A stretch of 7,200 nt of DNA from Niveispirillum sp. (GTDB taxonomy: Bacteria > Pseudomonadota > Alphaproteobacteria > Azospirillales > Azospirillaceae), in NCBI GenBank assembly GCA_016463045.1, contig JAEMSB010000230.1, positions 1 through 7,200 on the forward strand, in the 5' to 3' direction. Below, piece after piece: positions 1 to 6,239 of this stretch. The notes below the pieces were generated by a model that was not told the DNA's origin, did no database searches, and was given only the letters and a program-made list of their open reading frames with translations. A program made the translations under genes and the position numbers. How positions within the stretch are numbered: position 1 is the stretch's first letter; the number at the start of each line of letters is the position of its first letter.

Positions 1-6
1 CATCCC

Positions 7-73
7 CCGCCCCCGGCCTTTGAAATCCCTGTCATCTCGACCTTCGCCGCCCCCGGCATCACCGGGGGCGGTG
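7..73 (+). promoter_or_regulatory. Strong GC hairpin upstream of the amine oxidase gene, with a duplicated left arm
   Basis: Bases 47-56 (CCGCCCCCGG) and 62-71 (CCGGGGGCGG) are perfect reverse complements around a 5-base loop. A G-T wobble (46/72) and a C-G pair (45/73) extend the stem to about 12 pairs. The same ten bases as the left arm also occur at 7-16, so the right arm could pair with either copy. No T-run follows, so this is not a canonical Rho-independent terminator. It could be the end of an upstream gene or part of the leader of the amine oxidase transcript. No convincing promoter hexamers are visible in the first 110 bases. The structure is seen directly; any role is inference. Confidence 0.45.
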
Positions 74-113
74 CTTGCGAGGTCGTGCCCTGAATTTCCC
101 ATCCGAGGCGATG

Positions 114-1721
114 ATGGTTGCAATGAACAACATGCCACCCCGGTCCCGCATGACGCGGCGCGAACTGCTGGCCATGATCGGTACGGCTGCCGGCAGCTCC
201 GTCATGTATCAGGCGGCCACGTCGCTGGGCTATGCGGCCGAGAGCGAGTTCAAGGGGCCGCCCAATCTGTCCGGCACGCCCAAGGGCACGTCGGTGCTGA
301 TCCTGGGTGCCGGCTGGGCCGGTCTGGTGGCGGCTTATGAGCTGGGCAAGGCCGGGTACAAGGTGCAGGTTCTGGAATACCGGGAAAAGGCCGGTGGCCG
401 CGCCTGGACCCTGCGCGGTGGCGATACCTACACCGAACTGGGCGGATTCACGCAGAAGGTGGGGTTCGACAAGGGCCATTACCTGAATCCCGGTCCCTGG
501 CGCGTGCCATACCATCATCGCGGCGTGATGCATTACTATCACGAGCTGGGCGTGAAGCTGGAGCCGTTCTTCCAGGTGAATTACAACGCCTATGTCCATT
601 CAAAGAGCGCCTTTGGCGGCAAGCCGCAGCGCTACCGCCATGTGCTGGCCGATTTCAACGGCCATGTCGCCGAGCTTCTGTCCAAGCTGGGGCACAAGGG
701 CGGGCTGGACGGCTATGTCACCAAGGAGGACCAGGAAAAGCTGCTGGAGGCCATGCAGGACTGGGGCGCGCTTGATGACAACTATGCCTACAAGGCCAAT
801 GCCGAAACGTCCAACCGCCGTGGTTTTGAAAAGGATCCGGGCGGCGGCCTGTCGGGGGAACCCGTCTTCTCTAAACCCATCGAATTCTCTCAATTGCTGC
901 AATCCGGCCTGTGGCGGGCTATCGGCACGGGATCGGGGTACGAATTCCATACCGCCCTGTTCCAGCCCGAAGGCGGCATGGATGCCGGCCCGATGGCGCT
1001 GGCCGAAAAGGTGAAGGACAAGATCACCTTCAACGCCAAGGTCACAGAGATTCAGCAGGATACGGGCGGCGTCACCGTCACCTATACCGACACCAAGGCT
1101 GGCGGGGCTGTGAAGACGGCCAAGGCCGACTGGTGCCTCTGCACCATCCCCGCCTCCATCCTGTCGCAGATCAAGAAGAACGTCTCGGCGGATATGGACG
1201 CCGCCATCAACGCCCTGCCGTATGAGGCGGCGTTCAAGGTGGGTCTGCAATTCAAGCGCCGTTTCTGGGAACAGGATGAGGAGATTTATGGCGGTATCAC
1301 CTATACCGACCTGCCCATCTCCCTGATCGCCTATCCCCACAGCCATTATGGCGCGAAGGGCAAGGGCGTACTGCTGGGCGCCTATCCCTGGGGCCCGTTC
1401 GCCTATGAATTCGCCTCCATGGCACCGGAGGAGCGGGTGAAGAAATGCGTGGAGTTCGGTGCGCAGATCCATCCGCAATATCTCAAGGAATTCGACAATG
1501 GCGTGGCCGTCGCCTGGCACCGCGTGCCCTGGACGCTGGGCTGTTTCGGGTCATGGACGGAGGCGAAGCGGGCCGAGCATTACAAGAACATGTGCCAGAT
1601 CGACGGGCGCATCCTGCTGGCCGGTGAACATGTCTCCTACCTGCCGGCCTGGCAGGAAGGGGCGGTGCAATCATCGCTGGACGCCATCACCCGCCTGCAC
1701 CAGCGCGTTACTGCGAAATGA
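114..1721 (+). CDS. Tat-exported flavin-dependent amine oxidase/dehydrogenase
   Basis: This is an FAD enzyme of the monoamine oxidase / L-amino-acid oxidase superfamily, expected to oxidise a C-N bond of an amine or amino acid. With the start at 114 it has 535 residues, within the family range. A twin-arginine signal (TRRELL, residues 14-19) precedes a hydrophobic stretch and a possible cut near GYA-AES, so a periplasmic location is likely. The FAD-binding motif GAGWAG is at 65-70, the ribose-binding Glu at 88 and GGR at 94-96. A family PEGGM element lies near 285-289, and K375 falls where the family's conserved lysine is expected. The C-terminal FAD motif LAGEH is at 502-506, followed by AWQEGAV with W513 at the usual aromatic-cage position. 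GAGG at 105-108 sits 5 bases before the ATG at 114. ATGs at 111, 123, 132 and 150 and a TTG at 75 are alternatives. The gene ends 17 bases before the cytochrome gene, suggesting a shared redox path. Substrate unknown. Confidence 0.9.
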   Translation: MVAMNNMPPRSRMTRRELLAMIGTAAGSSVMYQAATSLGYAAESEFKGPPNLSGTPKGTSVLILGAGWAGLVAAYELGKAGYKVQVLEYREKAGGRAWTLRGGDTYTELGGFTQKVGFDKGHYLNPGPWRVPYHHRGVMHYYHELGVKLEPFFQVNYNAYVHSKSAFGGKPQRYRHVLADFNGHVAELLSKLGHKGGLDGYVTKEDQEKLLEAMQDWGALDDNYAYKANAETSNRRGFEKDPGGGLSGEPVFSKPIEFSQLLQSGLWRAIGTGSGYEFHTALFQPEGGMDAGPMALAEKVKDKITFNAKVTEIQQDTGGVTVTYTDTKAGGAVKTAKADWCLCTIPASILSQIKKNVSADMDAAINALPYEAAFKVGLQFKRRFWEQDEEIYGGITYTDLPISLIAYPHSHYGAKGKGVLLGAYPWGPFAYEFASMAPEERVKKCVEFGAQIHPQYLKEFDNGVAVAWHRVPWTLGCFGSWTEAKRAEHYKNMCQIDGRILLAGEHVSYLPAWQEGAVQSSLDAITRLHQRVTAK

Positions 1722-1738
1722 TCATGGGGAAGAACGAC

Positions 1739-2152
1739 ATGCGCATGATCAAGCCGATCTCCATCGCCGCCCTGTTCCTGGCCGCCCTGGCTGCCACGGG
1801 CCCTGCAGGCGCCCAGCGCACCGATGCCCAGAGCAGCGATTTCGCCGATGCCCGCCGCTTCTCCTATCAGAATGGCGAACAGCTCTATCACGCCATCTGC
1901 CAGGGCTGTCACATGCCCGACGGCAGGGGCGCGCAAGGGGCCGGTGCCTATCCGGCCCTGGCCGCCAACGGCAATCTGGAGGCCGGGACCTACCCGATCC
2001 ACATGGTCGTCAATGGACAGAAGGCCATGCCGTCCTTCGCCTATCTGTCGGATGAACAGGTGGCCGCCGTCGTGAATTATGTCCGCACGCATTTCGGCAA
2101 CGGTTATAAGGATGCCGTGACGCCAGAGGATGTGAAGGGGATGCGGCCGTAA
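1739..2152 (+). CDS. Secreted small c-type cytochrome, probable electron acceptor of the amine oxidase
   Basis: This 137-residue protein has a Sec-type signal peptide: basic start MRMIK, a hydrophobic core of Ala/Leu/Phe, and an AGA-Q cleavage site near residue 26. It has one haem-attachment motif, CQGCH at residues 54-58. A distal methionine ligand is likely at M97 in AMPSF, followed by the class I helix LSDEQVAAVVNYVR. Size and motif order fit a monohaem class I cytochrome c of the cytochrome-c553/cbb3-like type. The ATG at 1739 is preferred because GGGGA (1726-1730) lies 8 bases upstream and it begins directly with the signal peptide. An in-frame ATG at 1718 would overlap the preceding stop as ATGA but adds seven unusual residues. 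Its place directly after a flavin amine oxidase suggests that it takes that enzyme's electrons to the respiratory chain. This is inferred from context and from known pairs such as nicotine oxidoreductase NicA2 with cytochrome CycN. Confidence 0.9.
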   Translation: MRMIKPISIAALFLAALAATGPAGAQRTDAQSSDFADARRFSYQNGEQLYHAICQGCHMPDGRGAQGAGAYPALAANGNLEAGTYPIHMVVNGQKAMPSFAYLSDEQVAAVVNYVRTHFGNGYKDAVTPEDVKGMRP

Positions 2153-2154
2153 CC

Positions 2155-2697
2155 ATGGTGGATGAACCCGTCCTGCGCCTGGCCACGCCCGAAGACCGGC
2201 CGGCGTTGGAGGCCCTTCTGGAGCGGTCGGTGCGCGATCTCAGCCGGGACTATTACAGCCCCGGCCAGATCGACGCCTCGCTGAAGGCCATTTTCGGCAT
2301 CGACGGCACCCTGATCGCTGACGGCACCTATTTCGCGGTGATGGTCGGCGACCGCTATGCCGCCTGTGGCGGGTGGAGCCGGCGTAAGACACTGTTCGGG
2401 GGGGATCAGGCGGCGGGCCGGTCGCCGGAACTGCTGGACCCAGGCGTCGATGCCGCCAAGATCCGCGCTTTCTTCGTCGACCCATCCTTTGCCCGGCGCG
2501 GCATTGCCCGCCTGATGATGCAGGCCGCCGAACAGGCGGCCCTGGCCGAGGGGTTCCGCAGCCTGGAACTGATGGCGACGTTGCCCGGCGTGCCGCTGTA
2601 CAAGGCGCTGGGCTTCATCGCCACCGGTACCCATGCCGAGAAATTGTCAGACGGCAACGTCATCCCCTTCGTCCCGATGCGCAAGGACATCGGGTAG
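2155..2697 (+). CDS. GNAT-family N-acetyltransferase, third gene of the amine oxidase cluster
   Basis: This 180-residue protein has the GNAT fold signature. LRLATPEDRPALEALL at the N terminus is the usual first strand and helix. Strand 4 (KIRAFFVDP, 102-110) leads into the acetyl-CoA pyrophosphate loop ARRGIAR (113-119) and its helix. LYKALGF (148-154) is the late GNAT motif. The start codon is only 2 bases after the cytochrome stop. The nearest purine-rich ribosome site (GAAGGGG, about 2133-2140) is some 14 bases away, so translation may depend on coupling with the cytochrome gene. GNAT enzymes move an acyl group from acyl-CoA to an amine. The acceptor here is unknown, and a link to amines handled by the oxidase is only a guess. 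It has no signal peptide, so it should act in the cytoplasm, in a different compartment from its two neighbours. Confidence 0.85.
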   Translation: MVDEPVLRLATPEDRPALEALLERSVRDLSRDYYSPGQIDASLKAIFGIDGTLIADGTYFAVMVGDRYAACGGWSRRKTLFGGDQAAGRSPELLDPGVDAAKIRAFFVDPSFARRGIARLMMQAAEQAALAEGFRSLELMATLPGVPLYKALGFIATGTHAEKLSDGNVIPFVPMRKDIG

Positions 2698-2704
2698 GGG
2701 GAGA

Positions 2705-2739
2705 GCTGTTTCCGATTGACCGCAAACAGCGCCGGCGCT
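2705..2739. terminator. Inverted repeats between convergent operons, possible bidirectional terminator
   Basis: In the 58-base gap between the convergent GNAT and HIT genes, GCTGTTT (2705-2711) pairs perfectly with AAACAGC (2724-2730) around a 12-base loop. A perfect 12-base palindrome, AGCGCCGGCGCT, occupies 2728-2739 and shares its first three bases with that right arm, so the two structures compete. Neither strand has a clear T-run after the stem, so this is at best a weak Rho-independent terminator. The position at the junction of two converging units supports a transcription-ending role. Confidence 0.4.
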
Positions 2740-2755
2740 TGAGGAACATGAAAAG

Positions 2756-3112
2756 CTAAGCCAACAGCGGACCCAACGGCTTTCCGCCCACGATGTGGAT
2801 GTGGAAATGCGGGACTTCCTGGTGGCTGTCGGGGCCGTGATTGGCCAGCAGACGATAGCCGCTATCCTCCACCCCCGCCTGACGGGCCACCAGACCGGCG
2901 GCGCGCACGAAGCCGGCGATTTCCTCGATCGTGGCCTGGGACGAGAAATCGGCGAAGCTGGTGAAGGGGCCCTTGGGGATCACCAGGATATGGGTCGGGG
3001 CCTGGGGATTGATATCGTGGAAGGCCAGGGCGTACGGGTCCTCGTACACCTTCTTGCAGGGGATTTCCCCGCGCAGGATACGGGCGAAGATATTGCTGCG
3101 ATCATAGATCAA
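2756..3112 (-). CDS. HIT-family (Hint-like) nucleotide hydrolase, last gene of the his operon
   Basis: This is a 118-residue histidine-triad protein of the Hint/PKCI branch. These enzymes hydrolyse purine nucleoside phosphoramidates and aminoacyl-adenylates. The N terminus (SNIFARILRGEIPCKKVYED) is typical, and the catalytic triad HFHIHI is at 102-107 (His102, 104 and 106). The family ending GGKPLGPLLA closes the protein. The start is a TTG at 3112-3110: GGAAGGA (3121-3127) lies 8 bases upstream, and the resulting MIYDRSNIFA matches the family N terminus. The frame stays open further upstream, but that extension overlaps hisE and looks like no HIT protein. The gap to hisE is 35 bases. I recall a HIT-like gene downstream of hisE in Azospirillum brasilense. 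It is not a histidine-pathway enzyme, and its role in the operon is unknown. Confidence 0.93.
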   Translation of the reverse strand: MIYDRSNIFARILRGEIPCKKVYEDPYALAFHDINPQAPTHILVIPKGPFTSFADFSSQATIEEIAGFVRAAGLVARQAGVEDSGYRLLANHGPDSHQEVPHFHIHIVGGKPLGPLLA

Positions 3113-3120
3113 GGCACCGA

Positions 3121-3127
3121 TCCTTCC
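3121..3127 (-). promoter_or_regulatory. Ribosome binding site that fixes the TTG start of the HIT gene
   Basis: On the minus strand GGAAGGA ends 8 bases before the TTG at 3112. No in-frame ATG or GTG lies at a comparable distance. Together with homology of the first residues to HIT proteins, this decides the start. Confidence 0.7.
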
Positions 3128-3147
3128 ACTGTTATGGGAACGCCGTT

Positions 3148-3474
3148 TCAGGCTTGTGTGCGGTTCTTCTTTTCCTCGATCCCGCTGACGCCCTTCCGTC
3201 CCTCCAGGATGGCATAGACATCGGCAGGTTGCACCCCGGCATCGGCCCAAAGCACCAGAAGATGGTAAAGAAGATCCGCAGATTCCGAAGCCAGTTTTTC
3301 CGGTGTCCCCGCCATGGCCTCGATCACCGTCTCCACCGCCTCTTCTCCCACCTTCTGGGCGATCTTGGCGCGGCCGCGATGGAACAGGCGGGCGGTATGC
3401 GAGCTGTCGGGATCGCCGCCCTTGCGCGACAGGATGGTGGCGTAGAGATCGTCCAGGATGGCGGGATTGGACAT
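3148..3474 (-). CDS. hisE: Phosphoribosyl-ATP pyrophosphohydrolase
   Basis: HisE hydrolyses phosphoribosyl-ATP to phosphoribosyl-AMP and pyrophosphate, the second step of histidine synthesis, in the cytoplasm. The 108-residue protein is a stand-alone HisE of the usual length, not a HisIE fusion, so hisI must be a separate gene elsewhere. The metal-binding MazG-like helix reads KVGEEAVETVIEA (about 41-53) and is followed by ESADLLYHLLVLW (about 64-76). AAGGGA (3481-3486) lies 6 bases before the ATG at 3474 and directly abuts another in-frame ATG at 3480, so 3474 is the better start. The ribosome site overlaps the hisF stop codon, and the gap to hisF is 11 bases, which favours coupled translation. 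The C terminus is rich in Lys and Glu (IEEKKNRTQA) and looks disordered. Confidence 0.96.
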   Translation of the reverse strand: MSNPAILDDLYATILSRKGGDPDSSHTARLFHRGRAKIAQKVGEEAVETVIEAMAGTPEKLASESADLLYHLLVLWADAGVQPADVYAILEGRKGVSGIEEKKNRTQA

Positions 3475-3485
3475 CGGCATTCCCT

Positions 3486-4259
3486 TTAAAGACGGATCGG
3501 TATCCCCGCCTGGGCCATGTGTTCCTTGGCCTGGGCGATGGTGTAGGTGCCGAAATGGAAGATGCTGGCGGCCAGCACGGCGGATGCGTGGCCCAACTTC
3601 ACGCCATCGACCAGATGGTCGAGGTTCCCGACGCCGCCAGAGGCGATGACGGGGATGGTCACGGCGTCGGCGACCGCGCGGGTCAGTTCCAGGTTGAAGC
3701 CCTGCTTGGTGCCGTCGCGATCCATGGAGGTCAGCAGGATCTCACCGGCCCCATACTCGGCCATACGCCGCGCCCATTGGACGGCGTCGATGCCGGTGCG
3801 GTTGCGCCCGCCATGGGTGAACACTTCCCAGCGCTGCTCACCATTGGGGCCGCGCTCGACCTCCTTGGCGTCGATGGCGACCACGATGCATTGCGCGCCA
3901 AACTTCTGCGCCCCCTCCTGCACGAACTCCGGGCGGTGGACGGCGGCGGTGTTGATCGACACCTTGTCGGCACCGGCCAGCAGAAGTTTGCGGATATCCT
4001 CAACCGTGCGCACACCGCCGCCGACGGTCAGCGGCATGAAGACCTGTTCGGCGGTGCGGCGCACCACGTCGAAGATGGTCTCGCGATTGTCGCTGCTGGC
4101 CGTGATGTCGAGAAAGGTCAGCTCGTCGGCACCGGCGGCGTCATAGAGACGGGCCTGTTCCACCGGGTCGCCGGCATCAATCAGGTCGACGAAGTTCACG
4201 CCCTTGACGACGCGGCCGTCCTTCACGTCCAGGCAGGGGATGATGCGTGCCTTCAGCAT
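3486..4259 (-). CDS. hisF: Imidazole glycerol phosphate synthase, cyclase subunit
   Basis: HisF takes ammonia from HisH and converts PRFAR into imidazole glycerol phosphate and AICAR, the latter feeding back to purine synthesis. The 257-residue protein is a complete (beta-alpha)8 barrel of normal length. Both catalytic aspartates are in their canonical places, D11 in IPCLDVKDG and D130 in VVAIDAKE. The phosphate-binding loops LTVGGGVRT (77-85) and VIASGGVG (204-211) are intact, as is TSMDRDGTKQG (177-187). The ATG at 4259 is preceded by AAGGGGGG, 9 bases upstream and inside the end of hisA. The intergenic gap is only 4 bases. It works as a heterodimer with HisH, encoded three genes upstream in the same operon. 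Confidence 0.98.
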   Translation of the reverse strand: MLKARIIPCLDVKDGRVVKGVNFVDLIDAGDPVEQARLYDAAGADELTFLDITASSDNRETIFDVVRRTAEQVFMPLTVGGGVRTVEDIRKLLLAGADKVSINTAAVHRPEFVQEGAQKFGAQCIVVAIDAKEVERGPNGEQRWEVFTHGGRNRTGIDAVQWARRMAEYGAGEILLTSMDRDGTKQGFNLELTRAVADAVTIPVIASGGVGNLDHLVDGVKLGHASAVLAASIFHFGTYTIAQAKEHMAQAGIPIRL

Positions 4260-4263
4260 CGGC

Positions 4264-4992
4264 TCATTCCCCCCTTAAGACCGCCAGCGCCGCCGCCGGG
4301 TCAATGCGCCCGTCATAAAGCGCGCGACCGGAGATGACGCCGTTAATGCCCGTATGCTCCACCTTCTTCAGGGCGTGCAGGTCGGCCAGCGACGAGACGC
4401 CGCCAGAGGCGATGACAGGCGTGGTCAGGTGGCTGGCCAGATCGGCCGTCGCCTCCACATTCACCCCGCCGAGCGCGCCGTCACGGTCGATATCGGTATA
4501 GATGATGGCGGCGACGCCGCAATCCTCAAATTTCAGGGCCAGGTCCAGCGCCTTCAGGGTGCTGGTTTCTGCCCAACCTTCCACCGCGACATAGCCGTCG
4601 CGGGCATCGATGCCGACGGCGACATGACCGGGGAAGGCCTTGCAGGCTTCCTTCACCAGGGTCGGGTTCTTCACCGCGACGGTGCCCAGGATGACGCGGG
4701 TCAGGCCACGCTCCAGCCAGAAACCGATCGTGTCCAGATCGCGGATGCCGCCACCCAACTGCGTCGGCAGCTTCACGCGCTTGAGGATAGACTCAACCGC
4801 CACCCCATTGACGGGCGATCCCGCGAAGGCGCCGTTCAGGTCTACCAGATGCAGCCATTCAAAGCCCTGGGCCTGAAACGTCTCGGCCTGGGCAGCGGGA
4901 TCGGTGTTGAAGATGGTCGCCTGATCCATCTCGCCGCGCAGCAGGCGGACGGCATTGCCATCCTTCAGGTCGATAGCGGGGTAGAGGATCAT
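4264..4992 (-). CDS. hisA: Phosphoribosylformimino-AICAR ribotide (ProFAR) isomerase
   Basis: HisA catalyses the Amadori rearrangement of ProFAR to PRFAR, the substrate of HisF/HisH. The 242-residue (beta-alpha)8 barrel is of normal length. The catalytic aspartates are D8 (YPAIDLKDG) and D129 (AVGIDARDG). The phosphate loops QLGGGIRD (78-85) and VIASGGVSS (193-201) are present, together with YTDIDRDGALGG (165-176). It is a dedicated HisA: the operon carries no PriA-type signature, and tryptophan-pathway dual function is not suggested. Its ATG shares the ATGA overlap (4989-4992) with the end of the upstream GNAT gene. GGAG (5001-5004) is 8 bases before the start. Expression is therefore tied to the GNAT gene. 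Confidence 0.98.
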   Translation of the reverse strand: MILYPAIDLKDGNAVRLLRGEMDQATIFNTDPAAQAETFQAQGFEWLHLVDLNGAFAGSPVNGVAVESILKRVKLPTQLGGGIRDLDTIGFWLERGLTRVILGTVAVKNPTLVKEACKAFPGHVAVGIDARDGYVAVEGWAETSTLKALDLALKFEDCGVAAIIYTDIDRDGALGGVNVEATADLASHLTTPVIASGGVSSLADLHALKKVEHTGINGVISGRALYDGRIDPAAALAVLRGE

Positions 4993-5573
4993 GCTTGCGG
5001 CTCCGTCTCGTCTTCCGGCCGTTCCAGGACCTTGTAATAGAAATGGCCGGCAATGGTCCGGCCCTTGGCGCGGGCGTAATGCGGATGGGTGCCCCAGCGC
5101 GTGAAACCCATATGGTCGTAAAGCGTGATGGCGGCCCGTTGCGTCTCCCGCACATCCAGGTTCAAGATGCCGAAGCCGAGATTGGTGGCCTCGTCAATGA
5201 TGGCCTGGGTCAGCTTGCGCGCCATGCCGTGACCGCGCGCCCAGGGGGCGACAAAGCTGGTGGTCAGGTTGCAGGCGAAGGCCTGCGCCTCGTTATTGCG
5301 GGTGGGGCGGACCAGCTGCGCCGAGCCGGCGATGACGCCGTCCAGGCGGCCCACCACCAGGGTGCGTTCCGGCACGGCCATCACGCCCTTCCAGTAGCGC
5401 TCCATCACCTCGCGGTCGGGCGGGGTGACCCAGCCGAAGCCGCCGCCATCGATGATGGCCGCCTCTGCCGCGTCGCACAGGTCGTAAAGGTCGGACCGCT
5501 TCAGCTCCGTCACCTTTTCCACGGTCACGATGCTGTCGGACCCGGCCAGCGGGTTCTGATGCTGCGTGCTCAT
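4989..5573 (-). CDS. GNAT-family N-acetyltransferase embedded in the his operon
   Basis: This 194-residue acetyltransferase lies between hisH and hisA, overlapping both by four bases (ATGA at 5570-5573 and 4989-4992). GNAT elements are clear. A strand near 100-110 (ACNLTTSFVAP) runs into the acetyl-CoA loop WARGHGMARK (111-120) and its helix. GFGILNLDVRETQRAAITLYDHMGF (about 133-157) is the second half of the core. The N-terminal 45 residues, with a helix SDLYDLCDAAEAA, precede the usual core and are followed by a FGWV...MERYWKGV element. The acceptor substrate cannot be deduced. The position could mean regulation by acetylation of a pathway protein or small molecule, or simple operon hitch-hiking. 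The frame is open farther upstream, but that stretch lies inside hisH. The start is fixed by the coupled ATGA overlap. Confidence 0.9.
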   Translation of the reverse strand: MSTQHQNPLAGSDSIVTVEKVTELKRSDLYDLCDAAEAAIIDGGGFGWVTPPDREVMERYWKGVMAVPERTLVVGRLDGVIAGSAQLVRPTRNNEAQAFACNLTTSFVAPWARGHGMARKLTQAIIDEATNLGFGILNLDVRETQRAAITLYDHMGFTRWGTHPHYARAKGRTIAGHFYYKVLERPEDETEPQA

Positions 5574-6220
5574 GGCCGCCACCGCAGGAAATTGCCGATG
5601 ATGGACAGGCCGGCGGCCTGGCTTTTCTCGGGGTGGAACTGCATGCCCACCAGATTGTCGCGCCCAACAATGGCCGGGAACTCCCCCGCATAATCGCAGG
5701 CGGCCAGAACCAGGGCCGGATCGGCGACCTTCATGGCATAGGAATGGACGTAATAGGTGTGCGTGCCGGGCGTGATGCCGGCCAGAACCGGGTGGGCCGG
5801 TGCCTTCACGATCAACTCGTTCCAGCCCATATGCGGGATTTTCAGGGCGGGATCGGCGGGCGTCAGCGCCTCCACCGTCGCATCCAGCCAGCCAAGGCCC
5901 GGATGCACGCCATGCTCCACCCCGGCCTTGGCCATCAGCTGCATGCCGACGCAGATGCCCAGGAAGGGGGCACCCTGTCGGATAACGCGTTCGGTCAGGG
6001 CATCGACCATGCCGGGCACGGCGTCCAGCCCCGCCTTGCAATCGGCAAACGCGCCGACGCCGGGCAGCACGACGCGGGCAGCACCGCGCACCACATCCGG
6101 GTCATTGGTGACGATGATGCGGGCATCCAGCCCGCCATCGGCCACGGCACGTTCCAGGGCCTTGGCGGCGGAACGCAGATTGCCGGAGCCGTAATCGATC
6201 AGGGCGACGCTATCGGTCAT
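5570..6220 (-). CDS. hisH: Imidazole glycerol phosphate synthase, glutamine amidotransferase subunit
   Basis: HisH hydrolyses glutamine and channels ammonia to HisF. The 216-residue protein is a class I (triad) glutamine amidotransferase of normal length. The N-terminal DYGSGNLRS (9-17) is the HisH signature, and the oxyanion region PGVGAF is at 53-58. The nucleophile is C90 in LGICVGMQ, with H196 and E198 in QFHPEKS completing the triad. The ATG at 6220 has a short-spaced AAGG (6225-6228, 4 bases away). A 47-base spacer with a homopurine/homopyrimidine tract separates it from hisB, the largest gap among the his genes themselves. The stop codon overlaps the start of the GNAT gene. All key residues are present, so it should be active. 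Confidence 0.98.
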   Translation of the reverse strand: MTDSVALIDYGSGNLRSAAKALERAVADGGLDARIIVTNDPDVVRGAARVVLPGVGAFADCKAGLDAVPGMVDALTERVIRQGAPFLGICVGMQLMAKAGVEHGVHPGLGWLDATVEALTPADPALKIPHMGWNELIVKAPAHPVLAGITPGTHTYYVHSYAMKVADPALVLAACDYAGEFPAIVGRDNLVGMQFHPEKSQAAGLSIIGNFLRWRP

Positions 6221-6239
6221 GGTGCCTTGCCCATGCGAC

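Noticed and set aside
20..340. Plus-strand open frame of 106 codons at the left edge
   Set aside because: It overlaps the Tat/FAD region of the amine oxidase in another frame and shows no domain or ribosome site.
600..1520. Long open frame (306 codons) on the minus strand opposite the amine oxidase gene
   Set aside because: It lies wholly antisense to a gene with strong motifs; the translation has no recognisable domain and its openness follows from GC-rich codon bias.
3113..3250. N-terminal extension of the HIT protein
   Set aside because: It overlaps hisE in another frame, is Arg/Cys-rich without homology, and a well-placed ribosome site supports the TTG at 3112.
3303..4337. 344-codon plus-strand open frame opposite hisE/hisF
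   Set aside because: Antisense to two certain his genes; Gly/Asp/His-rich composition with no domain, as expected from a mirror of GC-rich codons. The similar frame opposite hisA (4354-5037) is rejected for the same reason.
5574..6041. Upstream extension of the GNAT frame inside hisH
   Set aside because: The extension is the out-of-frame reading of hisH; the ATGA overlap at 5570-5573 gives a normal GNAT N terminus.
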